A DNA stretch of 64,000 bases from Myxococcales bacterium (GCA_020633335.1 JACKDU010000001.1:1054001-1118000); one strand, 5' to 3'. Positions 37,322 to 46,158 are shown, counted from the stretch's first letter. A program made the numbers and translations. The notes: a model not told the origin generated them from the sequence alone.

Positions 37322-39094
37322 ATGGACTCCCCGTGCGCGGCCGCGCAACCACCACCCACTCCGGGGCCCGCGGCCGGTCGGCGTCGACGACGACGCGGAG
37401 CGTCCGCGCGTCGCTCCATCGCGCTCGCCGGCCTCGCGCTCGCGCTCGTCCCCTCGCTCGCCTGCTATCAGGGGATCGAGCTCGGCGGCGACGACTCGAG
37501 CAGCACCAGCTCCGCGAGCGCTGCGTCGACCGCGAGCGGCGGCTCGGGCGATGAGACCAGCGGCGGCGAGCCTGCCGAGGCGCCGCTCGCCGGGCCGACC
37601 GGGCTCCGCCTGCTGACGCCGACGCAGTACCGCAACTCGCTGATCGACGTCCTCGGCGAGGTCGCGGCGCCGGCGGTCGGCCAGTGGCGCTCGTCGATCG
37701 CCGCCGCCCAGGGCGGGGTCGCGTCGGCCGGGGTCGAGGACTACGAGGACGCGGCGATCACCGTCACGGCCGCGCTCTTCGCCGATCCCGACGCTCGCCT
37801 CGCGCTCACCGGTTGCACGCCCGCGCTCCTCCCCGGCGATCCCTGCGTCGCCCAGGTGATCACCGAGGTCGGTCGTCGGGCCTGGCGGCGGCCGCTCAGC
37901 GCCGGCGAGGTCGAGCGCTACGTCGACGTCGCGGCCGACGTCTCCGAGATCCTCGGCGGCGACCCCTGGGGCGGCCTCCAGCACGCCGTCGCCGGCCTCC
38001 TGCAGTCGCCGAACTTCCTCTACCGGGTCGAGCTCGGGACGCCGACCGATCCCGACGATCCGCTCCACCTCCGCTTCGACGGCCACGAGCTCGCCTCGCG
38101 CCTCTCCTACCTCCTCTGGAACACGACCCCCGACGACGCGCTCCTCCAGGCCGCCGAGCGCGGTGATCTCGACGATCCCGAGGGGCTCAGCGCCGAGGTC
38201 GATCGCCTCCTCGCGTCGCCGCGGGCGCGCGACGGGGTGGTCCAGCTCTTCGTCGACATGTTCGACCTCGACGCGCTCCTCTCGCTGCAGAAGGACCCGA
38301 TGCTGCTGCCGGCCTTCTCGCCGACGATCGGCCCGGCGATGCGCGAGGAGCTGGTCCGGGTGATCGAGTCGACGGTCCTGGTCGAGGGCGACTACCGCCG
38401 CCTCTTCGACACCCAGGAGGGCTTCGTCGACGCCGAGCTGGCGGCGCTCTACGGCCTCGAGGGGCCCTTCGACGACGCCTTCGCGCCGGTCATGCTCCCG
38501 GAGACGCGGGGCGGGCTCCTCACCCTCGCGGGCTTCCTGGCGATCAACTCCGGCGAGGCGAGCACCTCGCCGACCCACCGCGGGCTCACCGTGCGCCGGG
38601 TGCTGATGTGCCAGACGGTCCCGCCGCCGCCGCCCGACGTGGTCCCCAAGCTGCCGGAGCCCGGCGAGGGCGGGGCGATGACCAAGCGCGAGCTCCTCGA
38701 GCAGCACGTCAGCGATCCGAGCTGCGCCGCCTGCCACGCCTTCACCGATCCGATCGGCCTCGCGCTCGAGAACTTCGACGCGCTCGGCGGCTTCCGGGCG
38801 ACCGACCAGGGCCTGCCGATCGATCCCAGCGGCGACTTCGACGGCCAGGCCTTCGCCGACGCGGTCGCGCTCGGCGAGCTCTTCGCGGCCGAGCCGGCGG
38901 TCGGCGACTGCCTGGTCCGCAACCTCTACCGCTACGCCACCGGTCACATCGAGCAGCCGGTCGAGCAGCCGGTGATCAGCGAGCTCCGCGACGCCCTCGT
39001 GGAGAGCGACCACGACCTGAAGGCGGCCGTCGACGCGCTCGTGCGCAGCGAGGGCTTCCGCTTCGCCACCGTCTCGCCGGAGGACCTGCCATGA
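37322..39094 (+). CDS. DUF1587/DUF1592/DUF1588/DUF1585 lipoprotein
   Basis: A 590-residue exported protein with an unusually long basic N-region before the lipobox (VPSLAC, Cys 48). Domain order matches the planctomycete/myxobacterial set: DUF1587-like LRLLTPTQYRNSLIDVLG (about 95-113), DUF1592-like LYRVELG and FDGHELASRLSYLLW (about 235-280), and DUF1588-like GGLLTLAGFLAINSG with TSPTHRGLTVRRVLMCQTV (about 400-440). A haem-type CxxCH in CAACHAFTDPIGLALENFD and DUF1585-like LVRNLYRYATGH follow. Function is not established; the CxxCH suggests redox or cytochrome-like activity. Its stop overlaps the next ATG (ATGA). Confidence 0.85.
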   Translation: MDSPCAAAQPPPTPGPAAGRRRRRRGASARRSIALAGLALALVPSLACYQGIELGGDDSSSTSSASAASTASGGSGDETSGGEPAEAPLAGPTGLRLLTPTQYRNSLIDVLGEVAAPAVGQWRSSIAAAQGGVASAGVEDYEDAAITVTAALFADPDARLALTGCTPALLPGDPCVAQVITEVGRRAWRRPLSAGEVERYVDVAADVSEILGGDPWGGLQHAVAGLLQSPNFLYRVELGTPTDPDDPLHLRFDGHELASRLSYLLWNTTPDDALLQAAERGDLDDPEGLSAEVDRLLASPRARDGVVQLFVDMFDLDALLSLQKDPMLLPAFSPTIGPAMREELVRVIESTVLVEGDYRRLFDTQEGFVDAELAALYGLEGPFDDAFAPVMLPETRGGLLTLAGFLAINSGEASTSPTHRGLTVRRVLMCQTVPPPPPDVVPKLPEPGEGGAMTKRELLEQHVSDPSCAACHAFTDPIGLALENFDALGGFRATDQGLPIDPSGDFDGQAFADAVALGELFAAEPAVGDCLVRNLYRYATGHIEQPVEQPVISELRDALVESDHDLKAAVDALVRSEGFRFATVSPEDLP

Positions 39095-40464
39095 GAAGTC
39101 GATCCATCCCCCGCCGGACCGTGCTCCGCGGCCTCCTCGGCGCCGGCTCGGTCGCCCTCGGCCTCCCTCTCCTCGAGGCGATGCTCGACAGCCACGGCGA
39201 GGCGCTCGCCGACGGCGCCCCGCTGCCGCTCCGCTTCGGCGTGTGGTTCTGGGGGAACGGCACCCAGCCGGGCGCCTGGGCGCCGCAGGTCCAGGGTGCG
39301 GGCTGGGAGGCGACCGGCCTCCTCGCCGGGCTCGCGCCGGTGAAGGAGCACGTCAGCGTGATCAGCGGCGGCAACCTGCCGGTGCTCAAGGTCCGCAACC
39401 CCCACGCCGAGGGCGCGGTCGGCATCCTCGCCGGCGGCAACCCGCTCCTCCACCCCTCGTACAACGGCCAGAACAACGACTGGGACTTCCTGACGGTGCC
39501 CTCGGCGTCAGTCGATCAGATCGCCGCCGATCACCTGGCGGGGAGCTCGCCCTTCCGCTCGCTGGTCCTGGCGATCACCCCGGTGCACACCTCGGACGCC
39601 GGCTCGATCAACGCGCCGGGGACCGCGATCAGCTACATCTCGCACCCCGCGCCCTACGTCTTCAACCCGCCGATCATGGACCCGAGTGAGCTCTTCGCCG
39701 CGCTCTTCGGGGTGATCACGCCGGGCGAGATCCAGCCGGCCGCGCTCGCGCGGGCGCGGGTCCTCGACGCGATCAAGGGCGACGCCGCCGACCTCCGGAC
39801 GCGCCTCGGCAAGAACGATCGGAGCCGCCTCGACCAGCACCTCGAGGGGGTCCACGAGCTCCAGAACCGCCTGACCGCGATGGTGATGGGCGGCGAGTCG
39901 TGCGTGATGCCGGTCGACCCCGGCAACCCGGAGTCGGAGCGCCTGCGGGCGCGGGCGATGGCCGAGCTGACGGCGATGGCCTTCGCCTGCGATCTCAGCC
40001 GGGTGGTCTCGCTCGAGTTCTCGAGCCCGGCCTCGCACGTCGACTACCCCGACATCGGCATCACGGGCGACGGCCTCGGCACCTCGTTCCACGAGTACGA
40101 GCACCAGAAGGGCTACGACGCCAACGTGCTCAAGGGGCTCGGGTATTTTGTCGAGGTCTTCGGAGATTTCGTGGCCGCGCTCGGGGCGATCCCCGAGGCC
40201 GGCGGGACCCTCCTGGATCGGAGCTGCATCTTCGGGACCAGCGACGTCGCCGGCGGCTGGAACCACGCGATGAACGACTTCCCGCTCCTGGTCGCCGGTC
40301 GCGCCGGCGGGGCGCTGGTCAGCCCCGGGGTCCACGTCGCGCTCGGCGGCGACAAGGCGACCCGGGTGCCCTTCACCTGCCTCAAGGCCGTCGGGGCGCC
40401 GGTGACCAGCTTCGGCGGCGATCAGCTGGCGACCGATCAGGTGGTCGCGGAGCTGCTGGTCTGA
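39091..40464 (+). CDS. DUF1552 protein with twin-arginine signal
   Basis: A 457-residue protein exported folded by Tat: PRRTVLRGLLGAGSVALG at the N-terminus. The rest matches DUF1552, a sulfatase/alkaline-phosphatase-like fold family (FGVWFWGNGTQPGAW, ISGGNLPVLKVRNPHAEGA, FACDLSRVVSLEFSSPASHVD, LLDRSCIFGTSDVAGGWNHAM). Members are nearly always paired with DUF1592 proteins, as here with an ATGA overlap, suggesting a secreted two-protein unit. The substrate is unknown. The gene ends an operon; GGAGG precedes its start. Confidence 0.85.
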   Translation: MRSRSIPRRTVLRGLLGAGSVALGLPLLEAMLDSHGEALADGAPLPLRFGVWFWGNGTQPGAWAPQVQGAGWEATGLLAGLAPVKEHVSVISGGNLPVLKVRNPHAEGAVGILAGGNPLLHPSYNGQNNDWDFLTVPSASVDQIAADHLAGSSPFRSLVLAITPVHTSDAGSINAPGTAISYISHPAPYVFNPPIMDPSELFAALFGVITPGEIQPAALARARVLDAIKGDAADLRTRLGKNDRSRLDQHLEGVHELQNRLTAMVMGGESCVMPVDPGNPESERLRARAMAELTAMAFACDLSRVVSLEFSSPASHVDYPDIGITGDGLGTSFHEYEHQKGYDANVLKGLGYFVEVFGDFVAALGAIPEAGGTLLDRSCIFGTSDVAGGWNHAMNDFPLLVAGRAGGALVSPGVHVALGGDKATRVPFTCLKAVGAPVTSFGGDQLATDQVVAELLV

Positions 40465-40857
40465 GGGACAGGTTCGTTCGGCGAGGCGCTTGACGGGGCG
40501 AGCGCGGGCGCTTGCAGGGCGCCCACATGCTCGATCGTGGCGGCCGAGAGCCTCGAGGTCTACCTGACCCTGTGGTAGCGAGGCGGGGCTTCGCCTGGCA
40601 CTGGCAGACTGACGACAAATTTGAGTGGCACGAGCTCCTGGAGCGCCTCTGCTACCGTTCGCTTGCGGCCGGCGCGGGAGCCCCCCTCGCGGGGCACGAG
40701 GCCCAGGGGACGAGCAGGCCTACGTGCTGGTCGCATGGCTCGGGGAGGACGCCCGGATCCTGGTGCCTCGCGTGAGCGGCCGTGTGACATCGGCCGATGT
40801 CACACGGCGCAAAGTGCGGGCGGCGTAAAAGGCGCACATGTAGAACGGGCCGTCCGC
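40465..40857. other. Gap at the left edge of the low-GC island
   Basis: No convincing gene. 40465-40800 has normal high GC and several short frames lacking recognisable domains, possibly debris (e.g. a plus-strand frame ending ESLEVYLTLW then stop at 40578). A perfect 26-bp palindrome lies at 40781-40806. GC falls sharply after about 40855, where the island genes begin. Confidence 0.4.
40781..40806. promoter_or_regulatory. Perfect 26-bp palindrome upstream of the island operon
   Basis: CGTGTGACATCGG (40781-40793) is followed immediately by its exact reverse complement (40794-40806). It lies about 50 bases before the likely start of the first island gene. A perfect uninterrupted palindrome of this size suggests an operator for a dimeric regulator, a recombination/attachment site, or a cruciform-forming element. 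Confidence 0.65.
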
Positions 40858-41628
40858 GTGTTACTCTTGCGCTTGGAAGTGACAGCTCTCGCAAGCCTAA
40901 TATGTGGTTCGCCCACAGGGACAGGTGCTCTAGCCGACACGCTCCAGCACCTCGCTACCGCACTGGAGGATCTCAGACTCAGACTTCCGAGACCATACGG
41001 CGAGCAAGATGAAGACGCAGATCCCCTGGCTATTCCGTTTGCTGCACGTGCACTTCTTGAACTCTCCTGCACTGCGATGATCGCGCGAGCTGATCCCTTC
41101 CGGGTCCTCGTGGTTCGGATGGCGCAGCAGCAGGGCTCGTACGATCCTGCCCAGCGACACGCCGCTGCGATCCAATGGCAGGGTGATGTTCTGAGTTCTG
41201 GAAAAACGGCACCACTCTGGGACCCCACTCGTGCGCCCTCAAGTATGAGCCGGGCACTTCTCGGGGACTATATGCAAGAGACGCTCTGGAGACCCGCCTA
41301 CGTTCGGTGCATTGACGCGATCAGTATGGCATCGCCGAGAATAAGCGGAGAGCGCGTCCGCGAGCTCCTGGCCAAAGATGAACGAGCATTCATCCCGTGG
41401 ATTCGAGGCCAGGCTCAAGCGGCCTACTCCGAAGCATCAAAGGGAATTCATCACGAATTTCTCACATCATCCACAGCCCGCCACTATGACTCAGCAACTC
41501 TTGAGCAACTGGTTGGCAAGATTATTACAGTTTGCAGTGTGCTCGGGTGTGTCATTAACTTCTGCGAGCACGTGCCGTTTCGACCGGATGAGGGCGCCAC
41601 GCTGGCCGCATTTCGGAGGTTTGCATGA
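40858..41628 (+). CDS. Helical island protein of unknown function (HEPN-like?)
   Basis: About 256 residues, predominantly helical (ALADTLQHLATALEDLRLRL, IPFAARALLELSCTAMIA). A YSEASKGIHHEF stretch near residue 200 recalls the Y-x-x-x-S-x-x-(I/V)H element of HEPN-like proteins in defence loci. No canonical Rx4-6H HEPN site is seen, so this is weak. No signal peptide or membrane segment. Start uncertain: GTG 40858 is used, GTG 40879 also possible, and neither has a good Shine-Dalgarno. Codon use is far less GC-biased than the neighbours'. Its stop overlaps the ATPase ATG (ATGA), so the two products are made together. Confidence 0.65.
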   Translation: MLLLRLEVTALASLICGSPTGTGALADTLQHLATALEDLRLRLPRPYGEQDEDADPLAIPFAARALLELSCTAMIARADPFRVLVVRMAQQQGSYDPAQRHAAAIQWQGDVLSSGKTAPLWDPTRAPSSMSRALLGDYMQETLWRPAYVRCIDAISMASPRISGERVRELLAKDERAFIPWIRGQAQAAYSEASKGIHHEFLTSSTARHYDSATLEQLVGKIITVCSVLGCVINFCEHVPFRPDEGATLAAFRRFA

Positions 41629-43142
41629 GCAACGAGCCCCAGCCACTCTCGCAACAAGAGCAAGAAGACTACGCCCTTGTTCTCGCAGCCGAGGAATTTG
41701 AAATCGAGGCGTTTGCTCGAGTTCACAAATTCTCCGACTCCGACGAGGTGATCATTCGAAAGCTGAGTGCACATGGTCCCGTGCTGCTCCAAGGTGGCCG
41801 AGGTACCGGGAAGAGCGCACTCATGCGGGAGACAGGGCGACGACTCAGTCCCGCTGCTGCCTCAAAGAATGCTGCGATCGCTATATACATTAGCCTTCGT
41901 CACCTCCCCCTGCTGCGGGCTGCAGGCAGTGAGTATCAGCGCTTGTTTTCAGTCTGGGTCAGCGAAGAGATTCAGCGAAGGTTGCAGGATAGTGATTTGG
42001 ATTTTGATACGGTTCAAGATATTTCCTCTCTGAAGAGGGAATTGGCAAATCTTGGGCAGGCCACGGGGAAGCGGATTGTCCTGTTGTTCGATGATGCGGC
42101 TCACATCGGCCGTGAGACGTCGCTTGAGACCTTCTTTGATATCTTTCGCACGCTTCCTAGCGACAGTATTTCCTGTAAGGCTGCGATCTATCCGGGGGTG
42201 ACCGAATTTGGTGCGCGTTTCGATGTGTATAATGATGCGACAGTTCTTGATATTGTGAAGAATAGTGAACAGTCCGATTTTGAAGAGCACTTCGCGGCCG
42301 TTCTGTCCGCGCGATACCCTAGGCTGGCTGAGTTGGCTGAATCGGGCCGTCCCTCTTCACTTTCCCTGGGGAAGGTTTCGCGGTTTCTGGGGCGGGCAGT
42401 TCTCGGGAATCATAGGGCCTTTATTTTTGCCTGTAATGCGCTGTCGGCGTTCTCTGATGACAGCATCGGCCTGACGGCCCTTCAGCGGACACTCGTTCGG
42501 CTCGCAGCATCCCACTACTGGCCCCTGCTTGAGGAGGTAAAGCCGAAGCTCGGGAAGTATACCCCCGCTGCTGACACGGCGACAGAGGTTGCCGAAGAGA
42601 TGTTCAAATTTTGTGCACTCTCCGAATCGTCTAGTGTTATTATTCACCGGGCGGTCGTTGCTCGATATTCCAAGGTTTTTGAAATACTGGAGTATGCGGG
42701 TTTTATTGCTCGCCGAGAAGCATCTCGTGCGATGAAGTCGGGGGGGCGAGGGCCTCGATATGATCTGAATTTGTGCAATCTTCTCGAGTGTGTTTCCGGG
42801 AGTCGCCTCACAAGGCGGTTGTTTGGTGTTTGGAGTGGTGACGGTTCTGCGGTGGCTCAGATTCACCGAGGCGGTGATCATTTTAGCACAATAGCCGTCC
42901 CTGTTCCCGAGGAGCGTGCGGACCTTCATGTTTTTGAAATGCCGATCGACTCACTAAGAAAATCTGATGTCTATCCGTATGGTCTGACTGATCGGAAGAT
43001 TGAGGAGCTTCAGAAGTCCGGATTCGCTACAATCGGGGATGTTGCCGAGGCAAGTGACCATGAACTCCTTTCTGTAGACACAGTTGGCGAAGTGTTCCTT
43101 GATCGAATTCGGTCAATTGTTGCTCAGGCTGTGTGGATGTAG
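41625..43142 (+). CDS. P-loop ATPase with C-terminal helix-hairpin-helix (ORC/CDC6-like)
   Basis: A 505-residue ATPase. Walker A GGRGTGKS at 57-64, Walker B IVLLFDD at 151-157, then a sensor-like region (CKAAIYPGVTEFGARFDVYND). A middle region (about 290-400) looks winged-helix-like (HRAVVARYSKVFEILEYAGFIARREA). A C-terminal helix-hairpin-helix follows (about 455-500: LTDRKIEELQKSGFATIGDVAEASDHELLSV), like the RNA polymerase alpha-CTD or DNA-binding HhH modules. The layout recalls ORC/CDC6- or STAND-type ATPases that engage nucleic acid. GC is roughly half here, against well over two-thirds nearby, indicating transfer. It ends a few bases before the broken monooxygenase gene. Confidence 0.8.
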   Translation: MSNEPQPLSQQEQEDYALVLAAEEFEIEAFARVHKFSDSDEVIIRKLSAHGPVLLQGGRGTGKSALMRETGRRLSPAAASKNAAIAIYISLRHLPLLRAAGSEYQRLFSVWVSEEIQRRLQDSDLDFDTVQDISSLKRELANLGQATGKRIVLLFDDAAHIGRETSLETFFDIFRTLPSDSISCKAAIYPGVTEFGARFDVYNDATVLDIVKNSEQSDFEEHFAAVLSARYPRLAELAESGRPSSLSLGKVSRFLGRAVLGNHRAFIFACNALSAFSDDSIGLTALQRTLVRLAASHYWPLLEEVKPKLGKYTPAADTATEVAEEMFKFCALSESSSVIIHRAVVARYSKVFEILEYAGFIARREASRAMKSGGRGPRYDLNLCNLLECVSGSRLTRRLFGVWSGDGSAVAQIHRGGDHFSTIAVPVPEERADLHVFEMPIDSLRKSDVYPYGLTDRKIEELQKSGFATIGDVAEASDHELLSVDTVGEVFLDRIRSIVAQAVWM

Positions 43143-43144
43143 GT

Positions 43145-43402
43145 TTGATGTGCGTCCTCAGCGCCTCGGCGAGCCCCTCGTCGGATCCTGCGCCCACCCA
43201 GGCGACGTGGCCGCCGGGCCGGACGAGCGCCGCGCTCGGGGCCGGGACCGCGCCGATCACCGGGAGCTCCCACGCCGAGCTCCTGGCTCGGGCGGCGCTC
43301 GACGATCGCCACGTCGACGCCCGCGAGCGCGAGCTCGCCGGCCAGCGTCATCCCGGTCGGGCCGCCGCCGGCGATCACGACCGCGCGCTCGTGCGTCGTC
43401 AT
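43145..43402 (-). pseudogene. Gutted FAD-dependent monooxygenase gene
   Basis: The 5' end is intact: ATG 43402, then ERAVVIAGGGPTGMTLAGEL and VAIVERRPSQELG, the FAD-binding Rossmann fold of the PheA/TfdB hydroxylases, with GxGxxG-type GGGPTG. At about 43268 the frame jumps. The other frame then reads APSAALVRPGGHVAWVG and EGLAEALRT, the family's extreme C-terminus. Roughly 400 or more internal codons are missing. The C-terminal end itself runs into island DNA at about 43146-43150. It starts 13 bases after the ABC ATPase stop. Confidence 0.75.
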
Positions 43403-43414
43403 GCCAGGGGACCG

Positions 43415-44395
43415 CTACGAGACAGCGTCCCGCCCGAGGCTCGAGTACACGTCCTCGAGATCGGAGCGCACCTTCGACATCGCGATCACGGTCACGTCCC
43501 CGAGGATCAGCTCCCGCAGGATCGTCCCCGCCCGATCGTCGCCGCCGTGGATCCGCACCCGCACGAGCCCGCGGTCGGCGCTCTTGGGGTCGGGCATCGC
43601 CTCGCCCTTGGTGAGCGGCTGGATCGACTCGATGAGCCCCTCGTGGCTGCGGAGGATCTCGAGCGCCCTCTGGAGCCCGGCGGTGATATGGACCTCGTGG
43701 ACCCGGCGGGTGACCTCGTAGCCCTGGATCACGTCGTCGACCGCGCCGTGGACCTCGAGCTTGCCCCGCTGGATCACCGCGACCGCGTCGCAGAAGCCGT
43801 CGAGCTCGCGGAGGATGTGGGAGGAGACGACGATCGCCACGCCGTCGTCGGCGACCTTGCGGAGGATCTCGCGGAGCTGGCGGCGGGCGAGGGGGTCGAG
43901 GCCGTCGGCGGGCTCGTCGAGGAGGAGGAGCTCGGGGTCCTGGACCAGCGTGCGGGCGATCGCCAGGCGCTGGCGCATGCCCTTGCTCATCTCCGAGATC
44001 GTCGCGTCGGCCTTCGAGGAGAGCTGGAAGCGCTCGAGGAGCTCGCGCACCCGCTCGGCCGCGGCCGCGTCCGAGAGGCCGTAGCACTCGGCGAAGAAGC
44101 GGAGGTAGCCGGCCGCGCTCATCCCCGGGTAGAGGCCGGTGCCGTCGCCGAGGAAGCCGATCCGCTGGCGGATCTGGTAGCGCTCCTCCCAGGCGTCGGC
44201 GCCGTCCCAGAGGACCTGGCCGCGATCGGGCTTCTGCAAGGTGGCGAGGATCCGCAGCGTCGTGCTCTTGCCGGCGCCGTTGGGGCCGATCAGCGCGAGC
44301 ACCTCGCCGCGGCGGAGCGTCAGGGTGAGGCCGGCGACCGCGTCACGCTGGCCGTCGTAGGAGTGGTGGATGTCGACGCACTGGACCTGCTGCAT
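43415..44395 (-). CDS. ABC transporter ATP-binding protein (ABC-2 type), orphan
   Basis: A 326-residue ATPase: Walker A GPNGAGKST, signature MSKGMRQRL, Walker B LLLLDEPADGLDP, H-loop SSHI. A C-terminal extension of about 90 residues (VHEVHITAGLQRALEIL and on) is typical of the CcmA/DrrA-like family partnering ABC-2 permeases. No permease is adjacent: downstream lie the gutted monooxygenase and the island, so the permease may have been lost or be elsewhere. ATG 44395 follows the divergent lipoprotein gene by about 105 bases. Confidence 0.88.
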   Translation of the reverse strand: MQQVQCVDIHHSYDGQRDAVAGLTLTLRRGEVLALIGPNGAGKSTTLRILATLQKPDRGQVLWDGADAWEERYQIRQRIGFLGDGTGLYPGMSAAGYLRFFAECYGLSDAAAAERVRELLERFQLSSKADATISEMSKGMRQRLAIARTLVQDPELLLLDEPADGLDPLARRQLREILRKVADDGVAIVVSSHILRELDGFCDAVAVIQRGKLEVHGAVDDVIQGYEVTRRVHEVHITAGLQRALEILRSHEGLIESIQPLTKGEAMPDPKSADRGLVRVRIHGGDDRAGTILRELILGDVTVIAMSKVRSDLEDVYSSLGRDAVS

Positions 44396-44485
44396 TGGAG
44401 GGCTCCGGAGGCGCTCGGCGGGGTCGGCGGCGGGCGGCCGTGAGGAAGGGACGCACGGGGCCGGGCAAAGGTTCCCGGGATTCGC

Positions 44486-44491
44486 TATGGT
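44486..44491 (+). promoter_or_regulatory. Putative -10 box (TATGGT), leaderless DsbA-like transcript
   Basis: GC-TATGGT is followed by nine bases and GTG 44501, with no Shine-Dalgarno between, as at several other genes of the window. Confidence 0.4.
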
Positions 44492-44500
44492 TCCGCCGCC

Positions 44501-45934
44501 GTGCCGCTTCGTCCCCGCGTCCCGGCCGCGCGCTCCCGGGCCGCGGTCTCCTCCCTCGCCATCGTCCTCGCCCTCGCCGGCTGCCGCAAGGGCGGTGAGA
44601 GCGAGGCGCCCGAAGGCGAGGCGCCGACCGAGAGCGCGGACGCCGCGAACCTGCCGGCCTTCGACGTCCGCCCCGGCGCCGACGACCAGCCGGGGGCGCG
44701 CGCCTCCGCCCGCCCCGACGTCCCCTACGAGCGCTTCTACGTCGAGGTCGGCGATGCGCCGACCCGCGGCCCCGACGACGCGCCGGTGACGATCGTCGCC
44801 TTCTACGACTTCGAGTGCCCCTACTGCGAGCGCGGCCACCGGACGATGCAGCAGCTCGAGCACGAGTACGCCGGCAAGGTGCGGATCGCCTACAAGGCCT
44901 TCCCGCTCGCGTTCCACGCCCAGGCGCTCCTGGCCGCGCTGGCGGTCCGCTCGGCCCAGGCGCAGGGGAAGTTCTGGGCCTTCCACGACTACCTCTTCTC
45001 GGTCCCCGAGCTCGACCTCTCGCAGATCGACGTCTACGCCCGGGCGGTCGGCCTCGACCTCAAGGCGATGGCCGACGACGTCGACACCCTGCGCTACGGC
45101 TCGGCGGTCCGCCGCGACCTCCGGCAGGGGCTCCGCCTCGGCGTCCGCGGGACGCCGGCCTACTTCATCAACGGCCGGCCGCTGAGCGGCGCCCGGCCGA
45201 TCGGCGAGCTCCGCGAGGTGATCGAGCAGGAGCTGAGCCTCGCCGAGGGCTGGCGGGCGAAGGGGATCGCCGCCGACAAGATCTACGCCTACGCGATCGC
45301 CGACGGCTTCCGCCGGGTCGAGTACAAGGAGAAGAAGGGCCTCAGCGCCGACGGGATCTACCGGGTGCCGCTCGGCGACTCGCCGGTCCGCGGCAACAAG
45401 GCGGCGCCGGTGACGATCGTCGCCTTCACCGACTTCGAGTGCCCCTACTGCGCGCGCGGCCACGAGACCCTCGAGAAGATCCGCGAGCGCTACGGCGACA
45501 AGGTGCGGGTGGTCTTCAAGCACCTCCCCTTGCCCTTCCACAGCCACGCCTACGTCGCCGCCCGGGCGGCCCTCGCGGCCGGCGAGCAGGGGAAGTTCTG
45601 GGAGTACCACGACCGCCTCTTCGCCGCCTCGTCGCTCGACGAGGACACGCTCCTCGGGATCGCCAAGGCGCTCCGCCTCGACCGCAAGAAGATCGAGGAG
45701 GCGATGGGCTCGACCCGCTACGACGCGCAGATCAGCGCCGACATCGAGCTCGCGCGGGAGATCGGCGTGCGCGGGACGCCGGCCTACTTCGTCAACGGGC
45801 GGGCGATCAGCGGGGCGGTCGGCGAGCTCGAGTTCCGGATGATCGTCCAGGAGGAGCTCGAGCGGGCGCAGGCCAAGCTCGCCGAGGGGGTCGCGCCGGC
45901 GGCCCTCTACGAGGCGCTGACGGCCGGCGAGTAG
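44501..45934 (+). CDS. Lipoprotein with two DsbA-like thioredoxin domains
   Basis: A 477-residue periplasmic/outer-membrane lipoprotein (signal LVLALAGC, Cys 28). Two DsbA/DsbG-type domains in tandem follow, each with VTIVAFxDFECPYC. The redox pairs are Cys106-Cys109 and Cys314-Cys317 (both CPYC), and the cis-Pro loops are RGTPAYFING and RGTPAYFVNG. The duplication is internal: both halves have the same order and length (about 190 residues). It probably acts as a thiol-disulfide oxidoreductase or isomerase for the many cysteine-rich secreted proteins here. GTG start 44501 is supported by the box just upstream. Confidence 0.9.
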   Translation: MPLRPRVPAARSRAAVSSLAIVLALAGCRKGGESEAPEGEAPTESADAANLPAFDVRPGADDQPGARASARPDVPYERFYVEVGDAPTRGPDDAPVTIVAFYDFECPYCERGHRTMQQLEHEYAGKVRIAYKAFPLAFHAQALLAALAVRSAQAQGKFWAFHDYLFSVPELDLSQIDVYARAVGLDLKAMADDVDTLRYGSAVRRDLRQGLRLGVRGTPAYFINGRPLSGARPIGELREVIEQELSLAEGWRAKGIAADKIYAYAIADGFRRVEYKEKKGLSADGIYRVPLGDSPVRGNKAAPVTIVAFTDFECPYCARGHETLEKIRERYGDKVRVVFKHLPLPFHSHAYVAARAALAAGEQGKFWEYHDRLFAASSLDEDTLLGIAKALRLDRKKIEEAMGSTRYDAQISADIELAREIGVRGTPAYFVNGRAISGAVGELEFRMIVQEELERAQAKLAEGVAPAALYEALTAGE

Positions 45935-46158
45935 ATCGAGCCCCTGGTCGTCGCGGCGCGGGGGATCGCCCGCTCGTCGGAAAATGACGGGACCGTGAAT
46001 TGTTCCGGAGGCCGCCTCTACTCCGGATCGGCTTCATCACCTGCGAGGGAATCTGGATCTACGAGTGTGGCGCGTAGCCCTGGCCGTGGGGTCAGGTGAC
46101 CTCGTCATCCGCGGGTTCCCCCGCCGCGTCGAGTGTGCCAAAGTCCGCGGGGCCGTCG

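Noticed and set aside
41949..42290. Short minus-strand frames inside the island ATPase gene
   Set aside because: The plus-strand frame is continuous with P-loop motifs. The antisense frames have no recognisable features and no ribosome-binding sites.
40858..43142. The low-GC island as a prophage or transposon
   Set aside because: No integrase, transposase, structural phage gene or terminal repeat was found. Only the two cassette genes and the palindrome are visible.
45935..46158. A regulatory RNA or small gene in the gap before the GNAT gene
   Set aside because: The sequence is slightly less GC-rich, but no stable hairpin with U tract or coding signal could be defended by eye.
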